From positions 1 to 52,429 of the forward strand of contig JAHEJL010000008.1 in the NCBI GenBank assembly GCA_024638885.1: 52,429 bases of DNA, in the 5' to 3' direction. Position numbers and translations under genes: made by a program. How positions within the stretch are numbered: the stretch's first letter is position 1; each line of letters begins with the position of its first letter. The notes under the pieces were generated by a model. That model did no database searches and was not told the origin of the DNA. It saw only the letters and a program-made list of their open reading frames with translations. Shown one piece after another: positions 40,387 to 48,124 of this stretch. The stretch comes from Coraliomargarita sp. GTDB lineage: Bacteria > Verrucomicrobiota > Verrucomicrobiia > Opitutales > UBA953.

Positions 40387-41304
40387 ATGACAACCCCTGA
40401 CGCCCCGCAGGAAGAACCCACGAAAGAGGCAAATAATGGCCCCCTAATCGACAATTTGAGGGCTCCGGTGAATGTCACGGAGTTGTCAGCCTTGGGCAGT
40501 CCGACTGACGAGCTGGAGCGCGACTTCCTATGGATCGAGAATGTCCAGGAGTTCATTCGCGTCAGGGACTATGAATTCATCCGGGAGGCATTCATCACCG
40601 CACTCCAGCTGCTGAGGTCTGTAGGCATGACCGAAAAGGCCGACTCCCTAGTATCGCGCCTGGCCGAGCAAGACCTCGACCTGGCTTTCCCTATAATCGG
40701 CAGCGCAGAGGCTCGCCGGCAGTTCTCTGCACAGATGCTATACATGCTTATGGTGTGCAAGGCGATGGGGGCTTCAGATGAACCTCCACACTCCGTGCTA
40801 TGTCGCGATCAGTTAGCGCGCTTCCATTCAATCACAATAGGCGAAACGGATATCTCAGTTAGCGTCAACGAAGTGATTCCAGGCCAGGTCGAAGACAAGA
40901 ATCATCCAAGGAGCAACAACGGTAAGCGCGAATTTCGCATCACCTTTAGCGAGCATTCATTCCCAGCAGTGACGACACAGGACATCATCGACGCAGTGAA
41001 GGTATACGCCGGTCGGATGCTCTCATCAGATGATGGAGGGCGCAATCAGACCGTGCTGCTCAACCTTATGTTCTGGAGATTCAGCAAGGGCCGCGGGAAG
41101 ATGAACATGGCCCACTCACTGGCATTCATGAAGGAGCTGGAGAAGTACTCGGCGCACCGCACTCCCTACGCCTCGAGGGTGTTTGCGACCCTTTTTAAGG
41201 ACGATCGGACCAGCATGCCGGAACGAAATTGGGAGGAAGGAATCCGTCGCCTAAGCTCAAGCCTGCAGATTCCTATCAGTATGATTTTCAGCACTTTGCG
41301 TTAG
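40387..41304 (+). CDS. Hypothetical protein of accessory operon
   Basis: This 305-residue protein is not recognised. It is soluble and mostly helical, with an acidic, Pro-rich N-terminus (TTPDAPQEEPTKEANNGPLI), a region FIRVRDYEFIREAFITALQL, a central polar part, and a C-terminal stretch KMNMAHSLAFMKELEKYSAH. The start codon lies in a cluster of TGACA motifs (CTGACAGGCTGACAGGATGA at 40371-40390), where the AGG also serves as a weak ribosome-binding site. It is the first gene of a + strand group with the helix-turn-helix protein, primase and DUF3987 gene, about 90 bases before the next. A replication or maintenance role is plausible only by position. Confidence 0.65.
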   Translation: MTTPDAPQEEPTKEANNGPLIDNLRAPVNVTELSALGSPTDELERDFLWIENVQEFIRVRDYEFIREAFITALQLLRSVGMTEKADSLVSRLAEQDLDLAFPIIGSAEARRQFSAQMLYMLMVCKAMGASDEPPHSVLCRDQLARFHSITIGETDISVSVNEVIPGQVEDKNHPRSNNGKREFRITFSEHSFPAVTTQDIIDAVKVYAGRMLSSDDGGRNQTVLLNLMFWRFSKGRGKMNMAHSLAFMKELEKYSAHRTPYASRVFATLFKDDRTSMPERNWEEGIRRLSSSLQIPISMIFSTLR

Positions 41305-41396
41305 CAAATTCCGCTGCCACATAAAACCGCCTCTTAGGTTCTGTGTGGGGCTCGGTTGTTCCGGGAGAGGGCTTCAGCGATACTTTGCCTGATGCT

Positions 41397-41675
41397 ATGA
41401 ATATGGCATCAATCGGCGCCACCGCCGACAACAACGGTGGCAACAAGAACTCCCAGGTGAACCGCCCCGAGTGGGTGCGGCTCCCTAAGCCTGGGCAACA
41501 CTGCAACATCACCGGTCTGGGCCGCTCGTTCCTCGCGAAGCTCGTCCGCGAAGGCAAGGTCGACTCGATCAGCCTCCGCGAACGCGGCGCGAAGAAAGGC
41601 GTCCGTCTGATCAGGTACGACAGCCTGATGGCGTTCATCGAGAAGATGGGCCGTCTCAACAAGGAGGACGCCTAA
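41397..41675 (+). CDS. Excisionase-like helix-turn-helix DNA-binding protein
   Basis: The 92 residues include, from about residue 38, a winged-helix segment of the excisionase/MerR-like type: ITGLGRSFLAKLVREGKV followed by SLRERGAKKGVRLIRYDSLM and AFIEKM. Such proteins read 'select helix, then wing, then a residue pair fixing a DNA contact' and serve as excisionases, plasmid regulators or repressors. The start is uncertain: ATG 41397 and ATG 41403 are both possible, and no Shine-Dalgarno is visible. It ends three bases before the primase start, so it is co-transcribed with it. Its C-terminal half resembles proteins that control integrating elements and supports the idea of a mobile module. 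Confidence 0.72.
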   Translation: MNMASIGATADNNGGNKNSQVNRPEWVRLPKPGQHCNITGLGRSFLAKLVREGKVDSISLRERGAKKGVRLIRYDSLMAFIEKMGRLNKEDA

Positions 41676-41678
41676 GCC

Positions 41679-42665
41679 ATGGATAACACCCAAGGCAAGA
41701 AGCCCCTCCCTTCCCTCGAGTTCATCTGGAGCCACCTGAACCTCGAGGGGACTGTTCAGGTCGGCATGCTCAAGTGCCCCTGCCACGAGGACAAGAACGC
41801 CTCGCTTTCGATTTTCGAGAGCCGAGACCGTTCCCGCCTCCTGTGGAAGTGTCACGCCGGCTGCGGCGGAGGCGACTCCGTCGATCTCTACGCCATGGTC
41901 AAAGGCTGCAGTCGAAAGGCTGCCCTCCGCATCCTGACCCTGACCCCTAAAGAGATCGTGGATGATTTCACGGCACACATCGTGCGAAAGTCCAAGGAGG
42001 CCCTGCGCGACGACACCCGGAAGCCCACATTCCAGTTCAGCCTGATAGGCATCGATGAACGAATCGCTCAGCTGGCTGAACTTCGGAAAATCCCGCAAGA
42101 GGGGGTGGCCTTGGCCTACCGCCGTGGCTTGCTCGGGTTCGGAAGCCACGAGGGCTATGCCGCCTGGGTCGTCCACGACTCGAGTGGCCTGAACATCCAA
42201 GCTAGGCGCCTGAGTGGTCACCTCTGGTGGGGAAAGTCCAAGTCTCACACCATGCGCCATTCCAAGGCCTCCCTACCGGTCGGCTTACGCGAGTGCTACC
42301 TCGCCAAGGTGGTGCATATAACCGAGGGGGCGCCCGACCTAATCGCCGCCCATGCCGTAATCGCCGGCATGGCTACCCCGGAGGACCATAGCGCCATCGG
42401 CCTGCTCGGGGCCTCCATGCACCCCTCTAAGGCCGTATTCGGCCCGCTGGAGGGCAAAGATGTGGTGATCTGGGCCCATTCAGACTCCGCAGGTAAGAAG
42501 GCGGCTGATGCCTGGACCAAGAGCCTGTTTGGGCTAGCCAGGTCCGTGGTCGTCCTTGCAGCCGAGGACGTCCTGCCAGGGCACAAGGACCTGAATGACC
42601 TGGTTGCCAGCCAGACTGGCATGAGGGTGATCCTCTCGAAACTCAAGGAGGTGGGGCATGCTTAA
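41679..42665 (+). CDS. Phage/plasmid-type DNA primase (CHC2 zinc finger + Toprim)
   Basis: The 328-residue protein has an N-terminal CHC2-like zinc finger with CPCHEDKNASLSIF (Cys33, His36) and LWKCHAGCGGGD (Cys58, Cys62). A linker and then a Toprim-like domain follow: VVHITEGAPDLIAAHAVIAG (catalytic Glu), DVVIWAHSDSAGKKAADAW (the D-x-D-like part), and LPGHKDLNDLV. This is the architecture of small primases on plasmids, phages and integrative elements that prime replication together with a helicase. Its stop overlaps the following DUF3987 gene by eight bases, a typical partnership. The full-length chromosomal DnaG is not expected here. Confidence 0.87.
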   Translation: MDNTQGKKPLPSLEFIWSHLNLEGTVQVGMLKCPCHEDKNASLSIFESRDRSRLLWKCHAGCGGGDSVDLYAMVKGCSRKAALRILTLTPKEIVDDFTAHIVRKSKEALRDDTRKPTFQFSLIGIDERIAQLAELRKIPQEGVALAYRRGLLGFGSHEGYAAWVVHDSSGLNIQARRLSGHLWWGKSKSHTMRHSKASLPVGLRECYLAKVVHITEGAPDLIAAHAVIAGMATPEDHSAIGLLGASMHPSKAVFGPLEGKDVVIWAHSDSAGKKAADAWTKSLFGLARSVVVLAAEDVLPGHKDLNDLVASQTGMRVILSKLKEVGHA

Positions 42666-44136
42666 CAGAGACGACGCCTCCCCCACCCCCGCCGGTCCGT
42701 TCCCTTCGCACGTCCTGCCGCCTGTCCTTCGGGACATGGCGGACGCAGCGAAGCACGCCGTCGGTGGCGGTCATGACCTTTCGGGCATCATCGCCCTCGG
42801 CGTGACCGCTCTGGCAACCGCCCCTGGCCTTCAGGTCGGGGTCAAGCCGTCGGATAGCCTGAGAACTCCGGCCTGCCTCTTCATCCTCGTCTCCGCGATC
42901 AGCGGCTCAGGCAAAAGTCGAACGGCCAAGTTCTTCATGGACGTGGTCTACCGGCGGGAGCGTGAGCTGCAGGATACGTTCAAGAAGAAGACCAAGCCGG
43001 ACATGCTGGCAGAGAAGGACCGACTCGTCGCGGAAATGGCCATAAGGAATGATGAGGTTCGCCGCCGGCTGAAAGGCATGGAAGCGGGGGCTCAAGCCGA
43101 GCCTGATGAACTCGATGCCAGAATCAGCGCGCTCCATGCGCGGCTAGAGGCTATCGAGGACTCCTTCCAATGGCCTAATCTTGTGGCCGAGGACTTCACC
43201 TCCAGCGCATTGGCCAGGCTCATGGCTGGCAGCAAAGGCCGGTGCATGATCTTCTCCTCAGACGCACGAACCCCCATTAAGAACCTTCAGGGACGCCATC
43301 AGAAGGATGGACCTGACGACGCGCTTCTCATCAAGATCTGGAGCGCCGAATCGGTCAGCCTGTCGCGACGCGGCACCGGGAACGGGGTCGACCAAGTGAC
43401 GGTCAACCGGCTTACCGCTAGCCTGCTGCATTTGGTTCAGCCGGATCTGGTCAATGAGGTCATGGGCAACAAAGCCCTTCTGGACAGCGGGTTCATGTGC
43501 CGAACCTTGGTGGCCTTCACGGACTCCAAGCCGGCTATGCCTGACGAGCTGAAAGACGTGCCCCCTGAACTGCAGCGCAAATACGACACCCTGATGATGG
43601 ACCTGATGCAGACCTATTATGAACGAGATGAACCGGCGACAGCCTACTTCACAGCTGAGGCCTTGCATCTGCTAATTGAGCGAGACAGGGCCACCGTCCA
43701 GGCTTATCGCGAGGGTAACACCGAGGGGTGGTCTATCCGTAGCCGCGATGGAGAACAGATCCGACGCATTGCCATAGTGCTTCATGCCGGACATCACGGC
43801 GGGAAAGCCCATGAGATGTCCGTCGATGCAGCCAGGGTCTCAGAAGCCATGCAGATCATGGACTGGTTCATTCGTCAGCGCCAACCCCTCATCGAGAAGC
43901 AGCAGGTCGAGGTGGACACCCAAGTAAGGGCCGTGGTCGCTACCCTAGCCGAGGCCAACCCTAGAGGCTTCACCGTCCGGGACGCCCAACGCCGGAGCAT
44001 CATCCCAGGACAAGGGACCGCGGCCGAGGTCCAAGCCCTGCTGGAAGATCTGGTGAAAAGGGGCATCTTGGTCTCGACCATCGAAAAAACACCCGGCAAG
44101 GCTGACAGACCCCTCTATTTGTCAGCCAGGAACTGA
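42658..44136 (+). CDS. DUF3987 helicase-like replication protein
   Basis: The 492-residue protein has a P-loop (ISGSGKSRTAKF, Walker A at 82-87) in a DUF3987-type ATPase domain. A charged coiled coil (about 95-160, with RLVAEMAIRNDEVRRRL), NLVAEDFTSSALARLMAGSK, and a C-terminal winged-helix-like stretch (VRAVVATLAEANPRGFTVRD) follow. DUF3987 proteins are found behind primases on mobile elements and are thought to act as replicative helicases or similar ATPases. The function is inferred from family and position. ATG 42658 overlaps the primase end. A strong terminator follows 14 bases after the stop, closing the operon. Confidence 0.85.
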   Translation: MLNRDDASPTPAGPFPSHVLPPVLRDMADAAKHAVGGGHDLSGIIALGVTALATAPGLQVGVKPSDSLRTPACLFILVSAISGSGKSRTAKFFMDVVYRRERELQDTFKKKTKPDMLAEKDRLVAEMAIRNDEVRRRLKGMEAGAQAEPDELDARISALHARLEAIEDSFQWPNLVAEDFTSSALARLMAGSKGRCMIFSSDARTPIKNLQGRHQKDGPDDALLIKIWSAESVSLSRRGTGNGVDQVTVNRLTASLLHLVQPDLVNEVMGNKALLDSGFMCRTLVAFTDSKPAMPDELKDVPPELQRKYDTLMMDLMQTYYERDEPATAYFTAEALHLLIERDRATVQAYREGNTEGWSIRSRDGEQIRRIAIVLHAGHHGGKAHEMSVDAARVSEAMQIMDWFIRQRQPLIEKQQVEVDTQVRAVVATLAEANPRGFTVRDAQRRSIIPGQGTAAEVQALLEDLVKRGILVSTIEKTPGKADRPLYLSARN

Positions 44137-44149
44137 CAAGGAGTGCGCA

Positions 44150-44180
44150 GGGGGTCGGGCAACCGACCCCCTTTTCTTTT
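44150..44180 (+). terminator. Intrinsic terminator of the primase/DUF3987 operon
   Basis: GGGGGTCGG and CCGACCCCC pair around a GCAA tetraloop (44150-44171), followed by TTTTCTTTT. The following 195 bases up to the next gene contain TGTCA/TGACA motifs at 44219-44238 but no recognisable gene. Confidence 0.93.
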
Positions 44181-44375
44181 AACGAGTTATGACTACAGGA
44201 CAAAGATGACCGTCAGCGTGTCACTCTGTCATCTGACATTTGGCCTCGCTTGGGCTATGTTGGGAGAAAATCTGCCGATCGGGCACACCAACGAAATCAC
44301 AGCGCACCCGACCAATCGAAGTCGCCTATAGAAACACTCGCCGCATCCGGGAATACGGTTCCGGAATGGGTGGGA

Positions 44376-44918
44376 TCAGCGTTTACGGAAAACCAATACG
44401 CCGATCACGCCTAGGCAGAAAATCACCGCCAAAGCAGACCAACTATCCAGGAAGTCGGACGGCTTAGACCCCGATTGATATGCGACCTGCCTCGGCTGGA
44501 CAGAAGCCTGCGGCTTGACCGTCGTTCCAGACGTAGCAGCAGGCCCCACCCTCGGAGCCCCGGACTTCACCTGCGCCGGCTGGGCCTGCTTAGATGCGCG
44601 CCTCGCCTGCATGTCCTGCTGAAGTTTGTGCGTCTTATCCAAAATCGATGCGGACTTGGGCTCGATCTCCACGGCGGACTGTTCGATGGCCTCCTGATAT
44701 TCCTTGCTCGCCTTAGCCACCTCGTCTCTTGCGGCCTTGAGCTTGGCCTCGGCTTCCTTCGCCTTCGGAGTCGCGATCGCCTTGGCAAGAGTCAGCTGAA
44801 GGGTCTTGGCCTCATCCGGCGTAAGCGGAGCCGGAGGAGTATTGGCCACCTCCTGTGCCCCCAGCAAGCAGATGGACGCGAAAAGCAGGAGGATGCCTGG
44901 CGATACAAAGGTCTTCAT
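44376..44918 (-). CDS. Hypothetical exported protein with coiled coil and C-terminal anchor
   Basis: The 180-residue protein begins with a signal peptide (VSPGILLLFASICLLGAQEV). A coiled coil follows, rich in Ala, Lys and Glu (about residues 40-110, with EAEAKLKAARDEVAKASKEY), then a Pro/Gln/Ser-rich spacer. A C-terminal hydrophobic span (LAVIFCLGVIGVLVF) ends in RKR. A terminal span with a basic tail after a spacer is the pattern of proteins held in the membrane by a sorting or retention signal, though no PEP-CTERM or LPXTG motif is present. I recognise no family. It is divergent from the repeat protein gene at 45059 and shares its promoter region. Confidence 0.72.
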   Translation of the reverse strand: MKTFVSPGILLLFASICLLGAQEVANTPPAPLTPDEAKTLQLTLAKAIATPKAKEAEAKLKAARDEVAKASKEYQEAIEQSAVEIEPKSASILDKTHKLQQDMQARRASKQAQPAQVKSGAPRVGPAATSGTTVKPQASVQPRQVAYQSGSKPSDFLDSWSALAVIFCLGVIGVLVFRKR

Positions 44919-44984
44919 GACTCGGGGTGACTGATGACACCTCAGCCCGCCACATGCGTCAACCCATTCCTACGATCTCCAATT

Positions 44985-45025
44985 CGTAAATCGTATGTAA
45001 AAAACAGGACGATAATTGCTACAAT
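44985..45025 (+). promoter_or_regulatory. Candidate promoter of the 45059 repeat protein
   Basis: CGTAAATC (44985-44992), ATGTAAAAAA (44995-45004) and TACAATAAT (45020-45028, -10-like) occur in this order. The same series (CGTAAATC, ATGTAAAAA, TATGATAAT) is found at 52241-52286 before the third repeat-protein gene, with two bases more in the spacer. Only sequence conservation between the copies supports it. Confidence 0.55.
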
Positions 45026-45058
45026 AATACCATTGCTGCCTATTGATGACCGAGCACG

Positions 45059-46975
45059 ATGAGCCGCGTCATGAACCCCGTGATACGCGCAGCGCGCCGC
45101 TTCCTTGCGGCTGCCCTAATTATCTCCATCTTCGTCAAAGTCCCCCTGTCGATGGGTGTCGCCGCGACGTTCCCCGACGATCAGATAAACTACAGTCCCG
45201 TAAATGGATTCTCCTGGTATGAGGATGGCTTCGGCGACGCGGACGAAGACGGCATACCTAACTTCCACGATCCCGCGCCCTACGACCACTCAAACACCAG
45301 TCCGGTGAATGGCATAAGCTGGGGACAGGATGCCCTGTCCGACGCGGACGGGGACGGGACGCCTAACTTCAACGACCAGTATCCGTACGATATGTTCGAC
45401 GGCAACCCGCCTCCGTCCGACCCGGACAGCGACGGGGATGGCATCCCCGACTCAACCGATCCCGCGCCTTGGGATTATTCGAACTATAGCCAGGTCAACG
45501 GCATGTCCTGGAATGGCTCCGCCACAGGCGATGCGGACGGAGACGGCATCGCCAACTTCAACGACCAGTATCCATACGACATGTATAACGGTAATCCGCC
45601 CATGTGGGCGACCGATTCCGACGGTGACGGGATACCGGATACTTCTGATCCTTCTCCATGGGATAGCTCGAACTTCAGTTCCGCCAACGGGCAGCCTTGG
45701 TACATATCCGCATTAGATGACTTTGATGGCGATGGCATCGCCAACTTCTACGATCAGTGGCCTGACGACCCCTACAACGGCAATCCGCCTGTCTTTTTCG
45801 CGGATTATGACGGCGACGGCATCGCCGATGAGGAAGATCCGGCGCCCTACGACTCCATCAACCTGAGCCCCATCAACGGAATCGCATGGCTCAGCGCTGC
45901 GCTAAGCGATGCGGATGGAGATGGAAATCTCAACTTCAACGACCCTTGGCCATACGATCCCAACAATGGTAATGGCTCACCCAGCGGCCCTCCCGAAAAC
46001 GAACCGGATTCAGATGAAGACGGCATTCCGGACCGGGACGACCCCGCCCCCAACGACGCATCTAACACGAGCCCTGTCAACGGCATCGCCTGGTACAACT
46101 CGGTCTGGGGAGATTCGGATCTGGATGGCGTCCTGGACTACTGGGATCCGGAGCCCTACGGCCAGATGCAGCAAGACACCGACGGAGACGGACTGCTCGA
46201 CAACGTGGATCCGGCGCCGAACGACCCCAACAACTACAGTAGCTATAACGATACGAATTGGAATTCCGACGCGCTCGGCGACAACGACGGCGACGGTACG
46301 CCCAACTTCTTCGATGCTTGGCCGTATGACCCCTACGACCACCGGGATTCGGACATGGATGGCATCACCGACGACACCGATCCGGCGCCGTCTGATTACG
46401 ATAACTATAGCAGCTACAATTCGACGACCTGGGGATTCGACGCGCTGGGCGACCTAGACAACGACGGAACACTGAACTTCTTCGACCCTTACCCGAATGA
46501 TTCCCATAATGGAGACCCGTCCATGATGGATTCAGACGACGACGGCTATACCGATGACATCGATCCGGCACCGCAGGACCCGAACAACCACAGCGAAGAA
46601 AATGGACTGGATTGGTATGACAACGCGCTCGGCGATAATGACGGAGACGGCATCAATAACTTCAACGATCCGACTCCAAATGGCGACCCTAACGACCCGG
46701 ATGGCGACCATTTTACCGACAACGATCCCGCGCCCCAAGATTACTCCAATTACAGCAGCTACAATAGTCTCCAATGGTATCAGCGAATCTTCGGAGACGA
46801 CGACAACGACACCATCCTGAACTTCTTCGACCTTCGTCCGGATACCTACGACGAACCTAATCCACCGGATCCAAATAACCCCACTGACCCGAACGAACCC
46901 AACGATCCGAATAATCCGCCGCCTCAGCCCGAAGGCGATGGAAACACCGAACCTTCCTCCCAGGACTGCCCATAA
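45059..46975 (+). CDS. Secreted thrombospondin type 3-like calcium-binding repeat protein
   Basis: The 638-residue protein starts with a long signal region (MSRVMNPVIRAARRFLAAAL and on to about residue 36). The rest consists almost entirely of about ten units of roughly 60 residues. Each unit has an S-P-V-N-G-x-x-W motif, then D-A-D-G-D-G-I-x-N-F-x-D, then Y-P-Y-D-x-x-N-G-N, then D-S-D-G-D-G-I-P-D, then D-P-A-P-x-D. The aspartate-rich loops resemble thrombospondin type 3 and EF-like calcium sites, so each unit should bind calcium at two loops. It ends with a Pro/Asn/Asp tail and no recognisable enzymatic domain or anchor. A secreted or surface scaffold is inferred. The same repeats occur in the minus-strand gene at 48125-52099. 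An alternative start is the ATG 12 bases downstream. Confidence 0.88.
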   Translation: MSRVMNPVIRAARRFLAAALIISIFVKVPLSMGVAATFPDDQINYSPVNGFSWYEDGFGDADEDGIPNFHDPAPYDHSNTSPVNGISWGQDALSDADGDGTPNFNDQYPYDMFDGNPPPSDPDSDGDGIPDSTDPAPWDYSNYSQVNGMSWNGSATGDADGDGIANFNDQYPYDMYNGNPPMWATDSDGDGIPDTSDPSPWDSSNFSSANGQPWYISALDDFDGDGIANFYDQWPDDPYNGNPPVFFADYDGDGIADEEDPAPYDSINLSPINGIAWLSAALSDADGDGNLNFNDPWPYDPNNGNGSPSGPPENEPDSDEDGIPDRDDPAPNDASNTSPVNGIAWYNSVWGDSDLDGVLDYWDPEPYGQMQQDTDGDGLLDNVDPAPNDPNNYSSYNDTNWNSDALGDNDGDGTPNFFDAWPYDPYDHRDSDMDGITDDTDPAPSDYDNYSSYNSTTWGFDALGDLDNDGTLNFFDPYPNDSHNGDPSMMDSDDDGYTDDIDPAPQDPNNHSEENGLDWYDNALGDNDGDGINNFNDPTPNGDPNDPDGDHFTDNDPAPQDYSNYSSYNSLQWYQRIFGDDDNDTILNFFDLRPDTYDEPNPPDPNNPTDPNEPNDPNNPPPQPEGDGNTEPSSQDCP

Positions 46976-47510
46976 ATATTTGGCGTAAATCTGGCATGGC
47001 AAAGCTTGGCGTACCTTTATCGTGAATGGCGGGAAAGTCTTAGCCAGCCCTGCTGCCCCCTTTAACGCGTTCGGGCTGGCCAGCGACCAAGGCTACGCAT
47101 GCAACTGGACCGAGGCCTGCGAGGCTGACTTCGGCGCTGGCTTCATCCCAATAGTGTGCCTGAGCTTCTCCAGCGGACGCGTTGGCGGGATGAGACAGAT
47201 GATGATGTAACCCGAGGCTGGAAACTTGGCCTCAACTGCCCCAAAGGAACTGGTCGCACATTCTGTCCTTTATCCGGTCAGACTAGTTTCGCGGACCGCC
47301 GGACAAGGCGGGACTCGTGCTCGCGGATGGCCCGGCCTGACCTCCTTCGTGTGGCACTTCTTGCTCATGTCCTATGGTATGACCTGGAGATTGAGGTTAG
47401 TTGGCAACCCCTGCGCTATCATTTCAACTGGCACATACTAACGGGACCCACCCAGCCCCATTTAGTGTGACCCGATCAAAATCACCTATCCAAAAGGCCG
47501 AACTGCCGGA
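46976..47510. other. 535-base gap without recognised gene
   Basis: Short open frames exist (for example 47022-47210 on +) but show neither family similarity nor convincing start signals. No terminator, tRNA or repeat was recognised. It lies between two convergent repeat-protein units and may hold decayed coding sequence, but I found no frame that extends either neighbour. Confidence 0.4.
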
Positions 47511-48119
47511 TCAGTAATCGTCCCAAAATCCAATTTCGCCAGTTTTTTTCATAACTATAATCCCCCGCCTAAAATCCACGGTCGCAGGAGCGGAAAAGAA
47601 AAAATAATCCTCCGACTCAAAAGCCCGTGACGGTAGAATATGAAAACTTATCCTTAGAGAAAGGAATATGGCTGCTTCGTTTTTTGTCACTATCTGGCGT
47701 TGAAATGAGGACCCCCTAGAGGGAAATCTGGCCTTAGAAAGAATATGTTTTATTGGCATACGGTCTGCCTCCGAGTCACTCAACCAAGCCAGCGGGAAAT
47801 TCGGTTCGCCCTTCATCCTTGCCGAAACTATAGATTCCAAATCGCCAATCGAATCAATGCAAGGGACAACAACTTTCGTCTCTTCCCGGGGAAGCGGCTG
47901 AAGCGTACGAATATTCACAGCCCCCGAACGCACTGCTTTTATATTATTATCTCCCTTTGACATCTCGGTTCTCCTATCAGCCTTGTCCTCCTGTCCATTC
48001 TTATCAACCAAGGGTAAGACTGGCGCTGAAGTCACTGATGCTTTGTCCTGAACGAGTATCAGGCAAAAAACAAGGGACGTTGCCGCGAGGGCCGAAATGA
48101 TTAGCACACTCTTTTTCAT
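47511..48119 (-). CDS. Hypothetical exported or membrane-anchored partner of the transglutaminase-like repeat protein
   Basis: The 202-residue protein has an N-terminal hydrophobic helix after a basic start (MKKSVLIISALAATSLVFCL), which serves as signal peptide or anchor. A polar spacer (to about residue 75) and then a domain of about 120 residues with VVVPCIDSIGDLESIVSARM, FPLAWLSDSEADRMPIKHIL and SARFPSRGSSFQ-like segments follow. It ends in GIIVMKKTGEIGFWDDY. I recognise no family. It starts five bases after the stop of the 1324-residue gene and must be expressed with it. GC content is lower than average. Possible roles are inhibitor, immunity protein, substrate or processing factor of the upstream enzyme domain; none can be chosen from sequence. 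Confidence 0.75.
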   Translation of the reverse strand: MKKSVLIISALAATSLVFCLILVQDKASVTSAPVLPLVDKNGQEDKADRRTEMSKGDNNIKAVRSGAVNIRTLQPLPREETKVVVPCIDSIGDLESIVSARMKGEPNFPLAWLSDSEADRMPIKHILSKARFPSRGSSFQRQIVTKNEAAIFLSLRISFHILPSRAFESEDYFFFSAPATVDFRRGIIVMKKTGEIGFWDDY

Positions 48120-48124
48120 AGGTG

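Larger units (their letters stand above)
38715..44180. mobile_element. Putative integrated element remnant next to tRNA-Ser
   Basis: Immediately after tRNA-Ser base composition falls, repeats of the core type disappear, and the genes are accessory: an AT-richer gene pair, an excisionase-like protein, a CHC2/Toprim primase and a DUF3987 protein. tRNA 3' ends are common integration sites. No integrase and no repeated copy of the tRNA end were found in the window, so the borders, especially the right one, are uncertain. The right border given is the terminator after the DUF3987 gene; the repeat-protein region beyond may belong to the same island. Confidence 0.45.

Noticed and set aside
46976..47510. 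A truncated C-terminal domain of the 45059 repeat protein after its stop codon
   Set aside because: I translated the frame following the stop and compared it by eye with the C-terminal part of the large repeat protein; no similarity was seen.
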